The notes beneath the pieces are model-generated. The model saw nothing but the letters and a program-made list of their open reading frames with translations. It did no database searches and had not been told where the DNA came from. 64,000 nt of DNA from an uncultured Roseovarius sp. (lineage in GTDB: Bacteria > Pseudomonadota > Alphaproteobacteria > Rhodobacterales > Rhodobacteraceae), in the NCBI RefSeq assembly GCF_947489715.1, contig NZ_CANLER010000007.1, forward strand, positions 1-64,000, given 5' to 3'. Each line of letters begins with the position of its first letter. The stretch's first letter is position 1. Shown here in pieces: positions 1-7,453 of this stretch. The position numbers were made by a program, and so were the translations under genes.

Positions 1-15
1 TGTCGTTTCGCCCAT
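1..15 (-). CDS. 5' end of a gene leaving the left edge
   Basis: Reading the minus strand from position 15 gives ATG and four more codons (M-G-E-T-T) before the window ends. A GGGAGAGA ribosome-binding site lies 7-14 bases upstream of the ATG (about 22-29). This looks like the start of a gene divergent from ccoN, but five codons do not allow identification. Confidence 0.3.
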
Positions 16-424
16 TTACAATCTCTCCCGGACTAGCTGGTTGCGGTGTTGGCGACAAATAGCTCTAGGGTCACGCGGTTTCATATACCAATAACGGACA
101 TTGGGCGCCTGCGCAGCATCCGACATTTAGGGCTCTGAGCCGCCATTGGTCATTTTGCCGACAAATTGGTCAACCATCCGCGCGCTGGGCTGATGGCCGC
201 AAAGCGCATCCGGGTCTGTCAATCACGGTCTCGGCTGATAAAACGGTGGCGATCAATACCTCATCCGGTAGATATTTTAAGCCCGGACAGGCGATGCCTT
301 TCAGAGGCAGAGGATATTGCGATGTCGATATCCAAACCCGAACCATCATCGCGGACCAAAATCAAAGGCGTGACCAGTCTGTTCGACGTCGTGGTGGTGT
401 GCGATGGTCGATAAGTGAAGATTC
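16..424. other. upstream region of ccoN without a supported gene
   Basis: About 400 bases between the putative left-edge gene and the FNR box. Two short plus-strand ORFs (166-414 and 246-428) overlap each other in different frames, have no clear ribosome-binding site and no recognisable motif, so I do not call them genes. The stretch probably holds promoters for both divergent directions. Confidence 0.4.
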
Positions 425-438
425 TTGATGCAGATCAA
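425..438. promoter_or_regulatory. FNR/FnrL box upstream of ccoN
   Basis: The sequence TTGATGCAGATCAA is a perfect match to the FNR consensus TTGAT-N4-ATCAA. It is centred about 100 bases upstream of the ccoN start. FnrL control of cbb3 oxidase is established in Rhodobacter relatives, so low-oxygen activation of ccoNOQP from this site is the natural reading. I did not find a convincing -10 element at the ideal distance. Confidence 0.85.
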
Positions 439-532
439 GGAATCCTCTGGCGCGCTGGCGCATCAAGGCACTGTCTAAACGCGCACACGCGACTCGATGG
501 GGTTGTGAGGACAGAGACGAGGAAGCAAGAAA

Positions 533-2137
533 ATGATGAATTATTTCAAGCTGATCGCGCTTGGCCTGATCACGCTATTTGCGTTGATCGGGGCAAATTA
601 TGCGCGCGATCTGGCCTATATGGTCAATGCTTTGGTGATTGCACTGGCGGCCGGAGGAATGTTCCTCTGGGTGCTGCGCAACACCGATGAACCCACCCAG
701 CAGGTTGACCTGTCGGGCGAATACATGGATGGCGTGATCCGCGCCGGTGTGATTGCCACCGCCCTCTGGGGCGTTGTGGGCTTTCTGGCGGGCACGTTCA
801 TTGCCTTCCAGCTGGCCTTTCCGGTGCTGAATTTCGAATGGTCGCAAGGCCTGTTGAATTTCGGACGGCTGCGGCCATTGCATACCAGCGCCGTGATCTT
901 CGCCTTTGGCGGTAACGCCCTGATCTGCACGTCCTTCTACGTGGTGCAGCGCACATCCGCCGCCCGTCTCTGGGGTGGCAATCTGGCGTGGTTCGTCTTC
1001 TGGGGCTATCAGCTTGTAATCGTTCTGGCCGCGACCGGCTATCTGCTGGGGGCGACCCAATCCAAGGAATATGCCGAACCTGAATGGTATGTCGACTGGT
1101 GGCTGACCATCGTCTGGCTGGCCTATCTGGCGGTCTTCCTGGGTACGATCGTCAAACGCAAAGAGCCGCATATCTACGTGGCCAACTGGTTCTACCTCAG
1201 CTTCATCATCACCGTGGCGATGCTGCATGTGTTCAACAACCTTTCCATCCCGGTCTCGATCTTCGGATCGAAATCAGTGCAGGTCTTTTCGGGCGTGCAG
1301 GACGCGATGGTGCAATGGTGGTATGGCCACAACGCGGTCGGCTTCTTCCTGACGGCGGGGTTCCTGGGCATGATGTACTATTTCGTGCCGAAACAGGCCG
1401 AACGTCCGGTCTATTCCTACAAGCTTTCGATCATCCACTTCTGGGCGCTGATTTTCCTGTATATCTGGGCCGGTCCGCACCACCTGCATTATACCGCGCT
1501 GCCTGACTGGGCGTCGACGCTGGGCATGGTGTTCTCAATCGTGCTGTGGATGCCGTCCTGGGGTGGCATGATCAACGGTCTGATGACGCTTTCGGGCGCC
1601 TGGGACAAGCTGCGCACCGATCCGGTCATCCGGATGATGGTCATCTCGATCGGCTTCTACGGCATGTCCACCTTCGAGGGTCCGATGATGTCGATCCGCG
1701 CGGTGAACTCACTGTCGCACTATACCGACTGGACCATCGGCCACGTGCATTCCGGTGCGCTCGGTTGGAACGGCATGATCACCTTCGGCGCGCTCTACTT
1801 CCTGGTGCCGAAACTGTGGAACCGCGAGCGGCTCTATAGCCTTGGCCTCGTCAGCTGGCACTTCTGGCTCGCGACCATCGGCATCATCCTCTACGCCGCC
1901 GCCATGTGGGTGACCGGCATCATGGAGGGCCTGATGTGGCGTGAAGTGGATGCCAACGGCTTCCTGGTGAACTCCTTCGCCGATACCGTTGCCGCCAAGT
2001 TCCCCATGTATGTCGTACGTGGCCTGGGCGGGGTGCTCTACATCGCTGGCGCAATCATCATGTGCTATAATCTTTACATGACCGTCAAACGGAGCCCGGC
2101 TGTCGAAGCCACCAACTCCGTTGTCCCGGCCGAATAA
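533..2137 (+). CDS. ccoN: cbb3-type cytochrome c oxidase subunit I
   Basis: This is the catalytic membrane subunit of the cbb3 oxidase, reducing O2 to water at a heme b3-CuB site in the inner membrane. The 534-residue length and many hydrophobic helices fit CcoN. Metal ligands are visible: H117 in RPLHTSA (low-spin heme b), H266 in WYGHNAVG (CuB), H316-H317 in AGPHHLHY (CuB), and H404 and H406 in GHVHSGALG (hemes). The start follows a GAGGAAG ribosome-binding site. It is first in a ccoNOQP operon with short gaps and lies behind the FNR box. No anomaly is seen. Confidence 0.97.
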   Translation: MMNYFKLIALGLITLFALIGANYARDLAYMVNALVIALAAGGMFLWVLRNTDEPTQQVDLSGEYMDGVIRAGVIATALWGVVGFLAGTFIAFQLAFPVLNFEWSQGLLNFGRLRPLHTSAVIFAFGGNALICTSFYVVQRTSAARLWGGNLAWFVFWGYQLVIVLAATGYLLGATQSKEYAEPEWYVDWWLTIVWLAYLAVFLGTIVKRKEPHIYVANWFYLSFIITVAMLHVFNNLSIPVSIFGSKSVQVFSGVQDAMVQWWYGHNAVGFFLTAGFLGMMYYFVPKQAERPVYSYKLSIIHFWALIFLYIWAGPHHLHYTALPDWASTLGMVFSIVLWMPSWGGMINGLMTLSGAWDKLRTDPVIRMMVISIGFYGMSTFEGPMMSIRAVNSLSHYTDWTIGHVHSGALGWNGMITFGALYFLVPKLWNRERLYSLGLVSWHFWLATIGIILYAAAMWVTGIMEGLMWREVDANGFLVNSFADTVAAKFPMYVVRGLGGVLYIAGAIIMCYNLYMTVKRSPAVEATNSVVPAE

Positions 2138-2152
2138 GGGGGGGATCGACAC

Positions 2153-2881
2153 ATGGGAATTCTCGACAAACACCACGTTCTTGAGAAGAACATCACACTT
2201 CTGTCGATCTTCGCCTTCCTGGTCGTGACCATCGGCGGGCTGGTACAGATCGCACCGTTGTTCTGGCTGGAAAACACCATCGAGGATGTGGAGGGCATGC
2301 GCCCCTACACCCCGCTGGAGCTGACCGGGCGCGACATCTATGTGCGTGAAGGTTGCTATGTCTGCCACAGTCAGATGATCCGCCCGATGCGGGACGAGGT
2401 CGAAAGGTACGGCCACTACTCGCTGGCGGCGGAATCGAAATACGACCACCCGTTCCAATGGGGATCGAAACGCACCGGGCCGGATCTGGCCCGTGTCGGT
2501 GGCCGCTATTCCGATGAATGGCATGTCGACCATCTGCGCGACCCGCAGGCTGTGGTGCCTGAATCGGTGATGCCGAAATACGGCTTCCTCGAAAACCGCA
2601 TCATAGACGCCAAATATATCGAGGACCGGCTGAAGACCGACCGTTTCGTGGGCGTGCCCTACACGGATGAGATGGTAGAGAACGCTGCCGCCGACTTCCG
2701 GGCGCAATCCGATCCGGACAGCGATTATGACGGTCTGCTGGAACGCTATGGCGACAAGGTGCAGGTGCGCAATTTCGACGGTGCCGCCGGCATCTCCGAG
2801 GCGGACGCCCTGATCGCCTATCTGCAAATGCTGGGCACGCTGGTCGATTTCTCGACCTTCACGCCAGTGGCAAGCCGGTAA
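2153..2881 (+). CDS. ccoO: cbb3 oxidase monoheme cytochrome c subunit
   Basis: CcoO is a membrane-anchored c-type cytochrome that passes electrons to CcoN. The 242-residue protein has one N-terminal membrane anchor (about residues 14-38). The heme c motif is CYVCH at residues 68-72, and a MPKY motif around residue 142 probably supplies the axial methionine. A GGGGGG stretch serves as ribosome-binding site. It begins 15 bases after ccoN and precedes ccoQ, the canonical order. Confidence 0.96.
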   Translation: MGILDKHHVLEKNITLLSIFAFLVVTIGGLVQIAPLFWLENTIEDVEGMRPYTPLELTGRDIYVREGCYVCHSQMIRPMRDEVERYGHYSLAAESKYDHPFQWGSKRTGPDLARVGGRYSDEWHVDHLRDPQAVVPESVMPKYGFLENRIIDAKYIEDRLKTDRFVGVPYTDEMVENAAADFRAQSDPDSDYDGLLERYGDKVQVRNFDGAAGISEADALIAYLQMLGTLVDFSTFTPVASR

Positions 2882-2895
2882 GGGAGGGCAAGACA

Positions 2896-3105
2896 ATGGA
2901 AACCTATTCTTTCCTTCGCGAACTGGCTGATAGCTGGGTGCTTCTGATCCTGTTCGTGTTCTTTGCCGGTGTGGTGTTCTGGGTCTTCCGGCCCGGTTCC
3001 ACCAAGGTTTACGACGATCCCGCAGGCATCCCCTTCCGGCACGAAGACAAACCCGCGCCAAAGAAACCCGTGTCTGACACCCATGCGGATGCAAAGGAGG
3101 CGTGA
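2896..3105 (+). CDS. ccoQ: cbb3 oxidase small subunit CcoQ
   Basis: A 69-residue protein with one transmembrane helix (about residues 15-32) and a charged C-terminal tail. Size, single helix and position between ccoO and ccoP identify CcoQ, a small subunit thought to stabilise the assembled oxidase. The start is preceded by GGGAGGGCAAG. Sequence conservation in this family is low, so the call rests mainly on context. Confidence 0.92.
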   Translation: METYSFLRELADSWVLLILFVFFAGVVFWVFRPGSTKVYDDPAGIPFRHEDKPAPKKPVSDTHADAKEA

Positions 3106-3108
3106 GAA

Positions 3109-3975
3109 ATGGCTAAGCAACCGAAAAAACAACTACCTGATGATCCGGATACCACCGGCCACGAATGGGACGGCATTCAGGAATTCAATAACCCCTTGCC
3201 GCGCTGGTGGCTCTGGACCCTCTACGCAACAATCGTCTGGGCGGTGATCTATTCCATCGCCTATCCGGCCTGGCCGGGCATTTCATCGGCCACTGCCGGT
3301 GTGATGGGCTGGTCAACCCGCGCCAATGTGGCAAATGACATCGCCGCGGCCGAAGCCGCCAACGCCGATATCAACGCTCGTCTGGCCGAAGTTGAGCTGA
3401 CAGAGATCAGCGCCGATCCGGAGCTTTCGGGCTATGCCACCTCGGCCGGTGCCGCCGTGTTCAAGACCTGGTGTGCCCAATGCCACGGCTCGGGGGCGGC
3501 GGGGGCCAAGGGCTATCCCAACCTGCTGGACAATGACTGGCTCTGGGGGGGCGATATCGAGGCCATTCACGCCACCGTCAAACACGGTATCCGCAACGAG
3601 GAAGACGGCGATGCCCGCTATTCCGAAATGCCCGCCTTTGGCGAGATGTTGGAAAAAGAGGAACTGTCGGCGGTCACCAACTATGTGATCTCGCTGTCGG
3701 GTACGCCACAGGATCCCGCGCAGGTCGAGGCTGGTCAGACTGTCTTCATGGACAATTGCGCCTCCTGCCATGGTGACGAGGGCCTGGGTGATCGAGATCA
3801 AGGCGCGCCGAACCTTGCGGACGCAATATGGCTCTATGGCGGGGATTACGACACGGTCCTTCAGACGGTCACCTACAGTCGCTATGGCGTGATGCCGCCC
3901 TGGTCGACCCGTCTGACCGAGGCTGAAATCCGCGCCGTGTCGTCCTATGTCCACCAGCTTGGCGGTGGCGAATGA
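3109..3975 (+). CDS. ccoP: cbb3 oxidase diheme cytochrome c subunit
   Basis: CcoP accepts electrons from the bc1 complex or soluble cytochromes and passes them to CcoO. The 288-residue protein has one hydrophobic segment (about 32-55) followed by two periplasmic cytochrome c domains with CAQCH at 122-126 and CASCH at 218-222. It starts three bases after ccoQ ends, so translation is probably coupled. It is the last gene of the structural operon, and hairpins follow it. Confidence 0.96.
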   Translation: MAKQPKKQLPDDPDTTGHEWDGIQEFNNPLPRWWLWTLYATIVWAVIYSIAYPAWPGISSATAGVMGWSTRANVANDIAAAEAANADINARLAEVELTEISADPELSGYATSAGAAVFKTWCAQCHGSGAAGAKGYPNLLDNDWLWGGDIEAIHATVKHGIRNEEDGDARYSEMPAFGEMLEKEELSAVTNYVISLSGTPQDPAQVEAGQTVFMDNCASCHGDEGLGDRDQGAPNLADAIWLYGGDYDTVLQTVTYSRYGVMPPWSTRLTEAEIRAVSSYVHQLGGGE

Positions 3976-3981
3976 CCAAAG

Positions 3982-4020
3982 GCGCATTCTGAAACGCGGT
4001 TAGCGGTTTTGAGAATGCGC
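3982..4020 (+). terminator. hairpin after ccoP
   Basis: GCGCATTCT (3982-3990) pairs with AGAATGCGC (4012-4020), and the interior is itself partly complementary. There is no T run afterwards, so termination efficiency is uncertain. A second small stem, ACCCGC/GCGGGT, lies at 4034-4057. Confidence 0.5.
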
Positions 4021-4117
4021 ATTGAACAAGAACACCCGCGGGGTCAAACCTGCGGGTCAGGCACCGGACCTTCCGTCCTGTTCGCGCGTTTCCTGGAAGG
4101 CCGGTGCCGCCCTATAT

Positions 4118-4145
4118 GGGCCGCAGAGGGAGATAACTGCGGCCC
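4118..4145 (-). terminator. 9-bp perfect hairpin between convergent units
   Basis: GGGCCGCAG (4118-4126) and CTGCGGCCC (4137-4145) are perfect complements around a 10-base loop. It lies downstream of the minus-strand micro-genes and also downstream of ccoP. It may end transcription for either side, but neither side has a T tract. Confidence 0.4.
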
Positions 4146-4212
4146 AAACTCTTGACGCTACCTTACGCGATGGGGCTGATCTTACAAATCCTGCGTATCG
4201 TGGCCCGGCAGA

Positions 4213-4344
4213 TCACCTTTCCCGCTGGTTCTTCAGATGCGTCGCATCTGGCGATGCCCACCTGCCGCCCCGCCACGGCCAGTGCCGGGTCTGGCGATCC
4301 TTGCGCAGGGCCAATTCCAGTTCGTAGATGACCGGATTAATCAC
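4213..4344 (-). CDS. 43-residue basic tryptophan-rich micro-protein
   Basis: A GTG-started ORF of 43 residues. Its start is preceded by GGAGGG at a good distance and overlaps the stop of the upstream micro-gene by eight bases, which suggests translational coupling. The product is strongly basic and contains HWPWRGGRW in the middle and an acidic-basic ELELALRKDR stretch near the N-terminus. I do not recognise the family. It could be a small regulator or nucleic-acid binder, but nothing proves that. The pair is divergent from the LysR gene and lies between the two cco operons. Confidence 0.5.
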   Translation of the reverse strand: MINPVIYELELALRKDRQTRHWPWRGGRWASPDATHLKNQRER

Positions 4345-4474
4345 GGCGCCCTCCGGGAGTGTGCGGGAAGAAAGACGCGTCGCGACGCTCGTCGAAACGG
4401 GTGCGGTCGCCCCAGTGGTTGCGGGTGTCGGTGCGGGTGGCGGTATTGAAAGTTTTTGCGAAAATTCCCAGCAT
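4337..4474 (-). CDS. 45-residue micro-protein, first of a coupled pair
   Basis: ATG at 4474 with AAAGGAAA just upstream opens a 45-residue ORF beginning MLGIFAKTF and rich in Arg, Asp, Thr and His. Its end overlaps the start of the next micro-gene. Two consecutive small ORFs, each with a proper ribosome-binding site and coupled stop/start, argue for a real operon. Family unknown to me. The LysR protein encoded divergently is the obvious candidate regulator. Confidence 0.5.
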   Translation of the reverse strand: MLGIFAKTFNTATRTDTRNHWGDRTRFDERRDASFFPHTPGGRRD

Positions 4475-4555
4475 GTCGTTTCCTTTCCTGGTGTCGGTTT
4501 CTGCATTGAATATTGCATCCGGACTGGCTTTATGCGACTCAGGAAAAATTCAAAC

Positions 4556-4574
4556 ATGTAAGTTGAGGTTACAT
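4556..4574. promoter_or_regulatory. inverted repeat next to the LysR start
   Basis: ATGTAA (4556-4561) and TTACAT (4569-4574) form a 6-bp inverted repeat with a 7-base spacer, ending one base before the LysR ATG. LysR regulators typically bind dyads in the divergent promoter region and repress themselves, so this is a candidate operator. A TGCA-N8-TGCA pair at about 4502-4517 could be a second half. Confidence 0.4.
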
Positions 4575-4575
4575 A

Positions 4576-5463
4576 ATGGATTGGCTGGGCTTTCCGCCGC
4601 TTTCGGCGCTCAGGGCGTTTTCCGCGCTGGCAGAGACCGGTGCTGTTGTCGCGGCGGGCGAAAAGCTCAATGTCAGCCACGCGGCGATCAGCCAGCAAAT
4701 CAAGACGCTTGAGGCGCATATGGGGCTGAAACTGGTGGACCGGAGCGGGCGCAGCCTCAGCCTGACCCCCGAAGGGCAGCAACTGGCGGATGCGCTGGCG
4801 CAGGGCTTTGACGTGATTGCGCAGAAAATCAATGCGCTGACCGGCGCCGACGCCAACCGCCCGCTGCATATCGCCACCACGCCGATGCTGGCGGCGGCCT
4901 GGCTGATGCCGCAGCTGGGCGGCTTTCACACCGCCTTTCCCGAGGTCAACCTGATCCTCAGCACCAGCCCGAGGGTAGAACCGATGGAGACCGGCACGAT
5001 CGACGTGGCACTGCGTTACGGTGCCGGGGATTGGCCGCGACTGGACAGCGAGCCGCTGATCATGTCGCCGATGGTGGTGGTGGCCGCACCCTGTCTGGTT
5101 GGCGACCAGGACTATCAAACCCTTGATGAGCTTGCAGATTTTCCCTGGCTTCTGGATGCGGGCCTGTCCGAGGCCAATAACTGGCTTGCTGGTATCGGTA
5201 CATTGAAAAAGCTGAGCCAGGGGTCGATCCAACTGCCGGGCAACCTGTTGCTGGATGGTGCCAGGGACGGGCAGGGGATTGCCGTGACCGTGCGCACCTT
5301 CGTGGAAAAAGACTTGCAGGCCGGGCGGTTACGGCTGCTTTTCGAAAGCGATGCGGTCAAAGGCTACCACATCGTCACCCGCCCCGGTGTGCAGCGCCCG
5401 GCACTACGAAATTTCCTCAAATGGTTGCGAAAGCAGGTAAAAACCTGTGAAATGGCGAAATAG
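4576..5463 (+). CDS. LysR-family transcriptional regulator (GcvA-like)
   Basis: A 295-residue protein with an N-terminal winged helix-turn-helix (about residues 6-65, containing NVSHAAISQQIKTLE) and a C-terminal periplasmic-binding-like effector domain, the usual LysR size and order. The ALRAFSALAETG and HAAISQQI pattern is that of the GcvA branch. It is divergent from two micro-genes and is inserted between ccoP and ccoG. Its effector is not deducible. No ribosome-binding site stronger than GAGG is seen. Confidence 0.9.
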   Translation: MDWLGFPPLSALRAFSALAETGAVVAAGEKLNVSHAAISQQIKTLEAHMGLKLVDRSGRSLSLTPEGQQLADALAQGFDVIAQKINALTGADANRPLHIATTPMLAAAWLMPQLGGFHTAFPEVNLILSTSPRVEPMETGTIDVALRYGAGDWPRLDSEPLIMSPMVVVAAPCLVGDQDYQTLDELADFPWLLDAGLSEANNWLAGIGTLKKLSQGSIQLPGNLLLDGARDGQGIAVTVRTFVEKDLQAGRLRLLFESDAVKGYHIVTRPGVQRPALRNFLKWLRKQVKTCEMAK

Positions 5464-5483
5464 ATCACTTTCAGACTCAGAAT

Positions 5484-5497
5484 TTGACTCAGGTCAA
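5484..5497. promoter_or_regulatory. FNR-like box upstream of ccoG
   Basis: TTGACTCAGGTCAA is a perfect palindrome of the form TTGAC-N4-GTCAA, differing from the classic FNR site only at positions 5 and 10. This variant is also typical for NNR/Dnr-type regulators. It lies 65 bases upstream of the ccoG start and would give the maturation operon its own low-oxygen promoter. Confidence 0.7.
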
Positions 5498-5561
5498 AGT
5501 TGCCCCCATTCAGACCTGAAACAAAACAACTGACAGGATCCTGAAATATCGGAGTGATTCC

Positions 5562-6998
5562 GTGGCCGATAGCCAGCCAGACGCGCCTAAAAGTCTTTAT
5601 GCCGCTCGCGAGCCGATCTTTCCCAAGAAGGTCTATGGCCCGTTTCGCAATCTGAAATGGGTGATCATGGCGGTCACGCTGGGCATCTATTACCTGACCC
5701 CCTGGATCAGGTGGGACCGTGGCCCTAACCTGCCGGATCAGGCGGTGCTGGTCGATCTGGCGAACCGCCGGTTCTTTTTCTTCTGGATCGAAATCTGGCC
5801 GCATGAGTTCTATTTCGTTGCCGGTCTGCTGGTGATGGCGGGGCTGGGGCTTTTTCTCTTTACCTCAGCGCTGGGCCGGGTCTGGTGTGGCTATGCCTGC
5901 CCACAGACCGTGTGGACCGATCTTTTCATTCTGGTCGAACGCTGGATCGAAGGGGACCGCAACGCGCGCCTGCGCCTGCACCGTCAGAAAAAATGGGATT
6001 TCCGTAAGTTCAGGTTACGGATGATCAAGTGGATCACCTGGCTTCTGATTGCCATGGCCACGGGCGGTGCCTGGGTGTTCTACTTTGCCGATGCGCCCAC
6101 GCTTCTGGTCGATCTTTTCACGCTGAACGCCCATATGGTCGCCTATTCGACCGTGGCGATCCTGACGGGCACGACCTTCCTGTTCGGTGGTTTCGCCCGG
6201 GAACAGATCTGCATCTACGCCTGTCCCTGGCCCCGCATTCAGGCCGCGATGATGGACGAAGATACGCTAGTGGTGGGTTACCGCGAATGGCGCGGCGAGC
6301 CCCGCAAACATTCCGAGGCCACCAAGGCGGGCGAACCGCAGGGCGATTGCATCGACTGCATGGCCTGTGTGAATGTCTGCCCCGTGGGCATCGACATCCG
6401 TGACGGGCAGCAGCTTGAATGCATCACCTGCGCGCTGTGCATCGACGCCTGCGATGACATTATGGCCAAGATCGGCAAGCCGCGCGGGCTGATCGACTAC
6501 ATGGCATTGACGGATGAGGTGAGCGAACGCGCCGGCAAAGACCCCAAGCCGATCCTCAAGCATATCCTGCGTCCGCGCACGATCATGTATACCGCTCTTT
6601 GGTCCCTGGTCGGGTTTGGCCTGCTTTTCGCGCTGTTCATCCGTGCCGATATCGAAATGACAGTCGCGCCGGTGCGAAACCCAACCTATGTCACACTGGC
6701 TGATGGCACGATCCGCAACACTTACGAAGTGCGCCTTCTGAACAAACATGGCGAAGAACGCCCGTTTCATATTACAGTGGCAGGTGATCTGACAATCCGG
6801 CTGGAGCTTGAGGGTGTGCCATACAGCACCGTCATCGTGCCTGCGGATACAACTTTCAATCAGCGGGTCTATCTCCAGGCGCCCGCGAACTCGGCCCCGG
6901 CACTGGCGGAAAGCACGGATGTGCGGCTATGGGTCGAAGACACGACAAACGGCGAACGCGCCTACAAGGACACGGTCTTTAACGGAAGGGGCAACTGA
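5562..6998 (+). CDS. ccoG: cytochrome c oxidase accessory protein CcoG (FixG/RdxA)
   Basis: CcoG is a membrane iron-sulfur protein needed for cbb3 oxidase assembly, linked to copper reduction in Rhodobacter. The 478-residue product has several membrane helices, a CGYACPQ motif in the membrane part, and a double [4Fe-4S] region (CIDCMACVNVCP and CITCALCIDACD, about residues 264-305). A periplasmic Ig-like domain follows the last helix. The start is GTG with GGAG upstream. Its stop overlaps the ccoH start by one base (TGATG), so ccoGHI is tightly coupled. Confidence 0.95.
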   Translation: MADSQPDAPKSLYAAREPIFPKKVYGPFRNLKWVIMAVTLGIYYLTPWIRWDRGPNLPDQAVLVDLANRRFFFFWIEIWPHEFYFVAGLLVMAGLGLFLFTSALGRVWCGYACPQTVWTDLFILVERWIEGDRNARLRLHRQKKWDFRKFRLRMIKWITWLLIAMATGGAWVFYFADAPTLLVDLFTLNAHMVAYSTVAILTGTTFLFGGFAREQICIYACPWPRIQAAMMDEDTLVVGYREWRGEPRKHSEATKAGEPQGDCIDCMACVNVCPVGIDIRDGQQLECITCALCIDACDDIMAKIGKPRGLIDYMALTDEVSERAGKDPKPILKHILRPRTIMYTALWSLVGFGLLFALFIRADIEMTVAPVRNPTYVTLADGTIRNTYEVRLLNKHGEERPFHITVAGDLTIRLELEGVPYSTVIVPADTTFNQRVYLQAPANSAPALAESTDVRLWVEDTTNGERAYKDTVFNGRGN

Positions 6999-7453
6999 TG
7001 GCGGTACGGCAAATCACGGGGCGGCATGTGCTGGCAGGGTTTGTGGCAGCCTTTGGCCTGATCATCGGCGTCAATCTTCTGCTGGCCTGGAACGCGGTGA
7101 AAACCTTTCCGGGGCTCGAGGTCAAGAATTCCTACGTGGCCAGTCAGCAATTCGATGACCGCAAGGCGGCGCAGGAGGCCCTGGGATGGCACATCGACGC
7201 GGGTCATGCCGATGGCATGCTGCGGCTGGCAATTACCGATCAGGCCGGCGCCCCGGTCAAGGTGCGCTCGCTTGATGCCACGGTGGGCCGCGCCACCCAT
7301 GTCTATGACGATCAGACGCCCGAGTTCACCTTTGACGGGACCGCCTATGTCGCCCCTGCTGAGCTGGGCGATGGCAACTGGAACATTCGCATGGTGGCCG
7401 TGGCCGCCGATGGCACCGAATTCACGCAGCGCGTGGTGCTGCACAAGAAATGA
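6998..7453 (+). CDS. ccoH: cbb3 oxidase assembly protein CcoH (FixH)
   Basis: A 151-residue protein with a single N-terminal membrane helix (about 8-30) and a periplasmic FixH domain (WHIDAGHADG and DATVGRATH regions). FixH/CcoH proteins associate with the cbb3 complex during assembly. It overlaps ccoG by one base and ccoI by four (ATGA). Confidence 0.92.
   Translation: MAVRQITGRHVLAGFVAAFGLIIGVNLLLAWNAVKTFPGLEVKNSYVASQQFDDRKAAQEALGWHIDAGHADGMLRLAITDQAGAPVKVRSLDATVGRATHVYDDQTPEFTFDGTAYVAPAELGDGNWNIRMVAVAADGTEFTQRVVLHKK

Noticed and set aside
166..428. two short plus-strand ORFs upstream of ccoN
   Set aside because: They overlap in different frames, lack a ribosome-binding site and motif, and one runs through the FNR box region.
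1709..3094. 461-codon minus-strand open frame
   Set aside because: Antisense to ccoN, ccoO and ccoQ; no motif.
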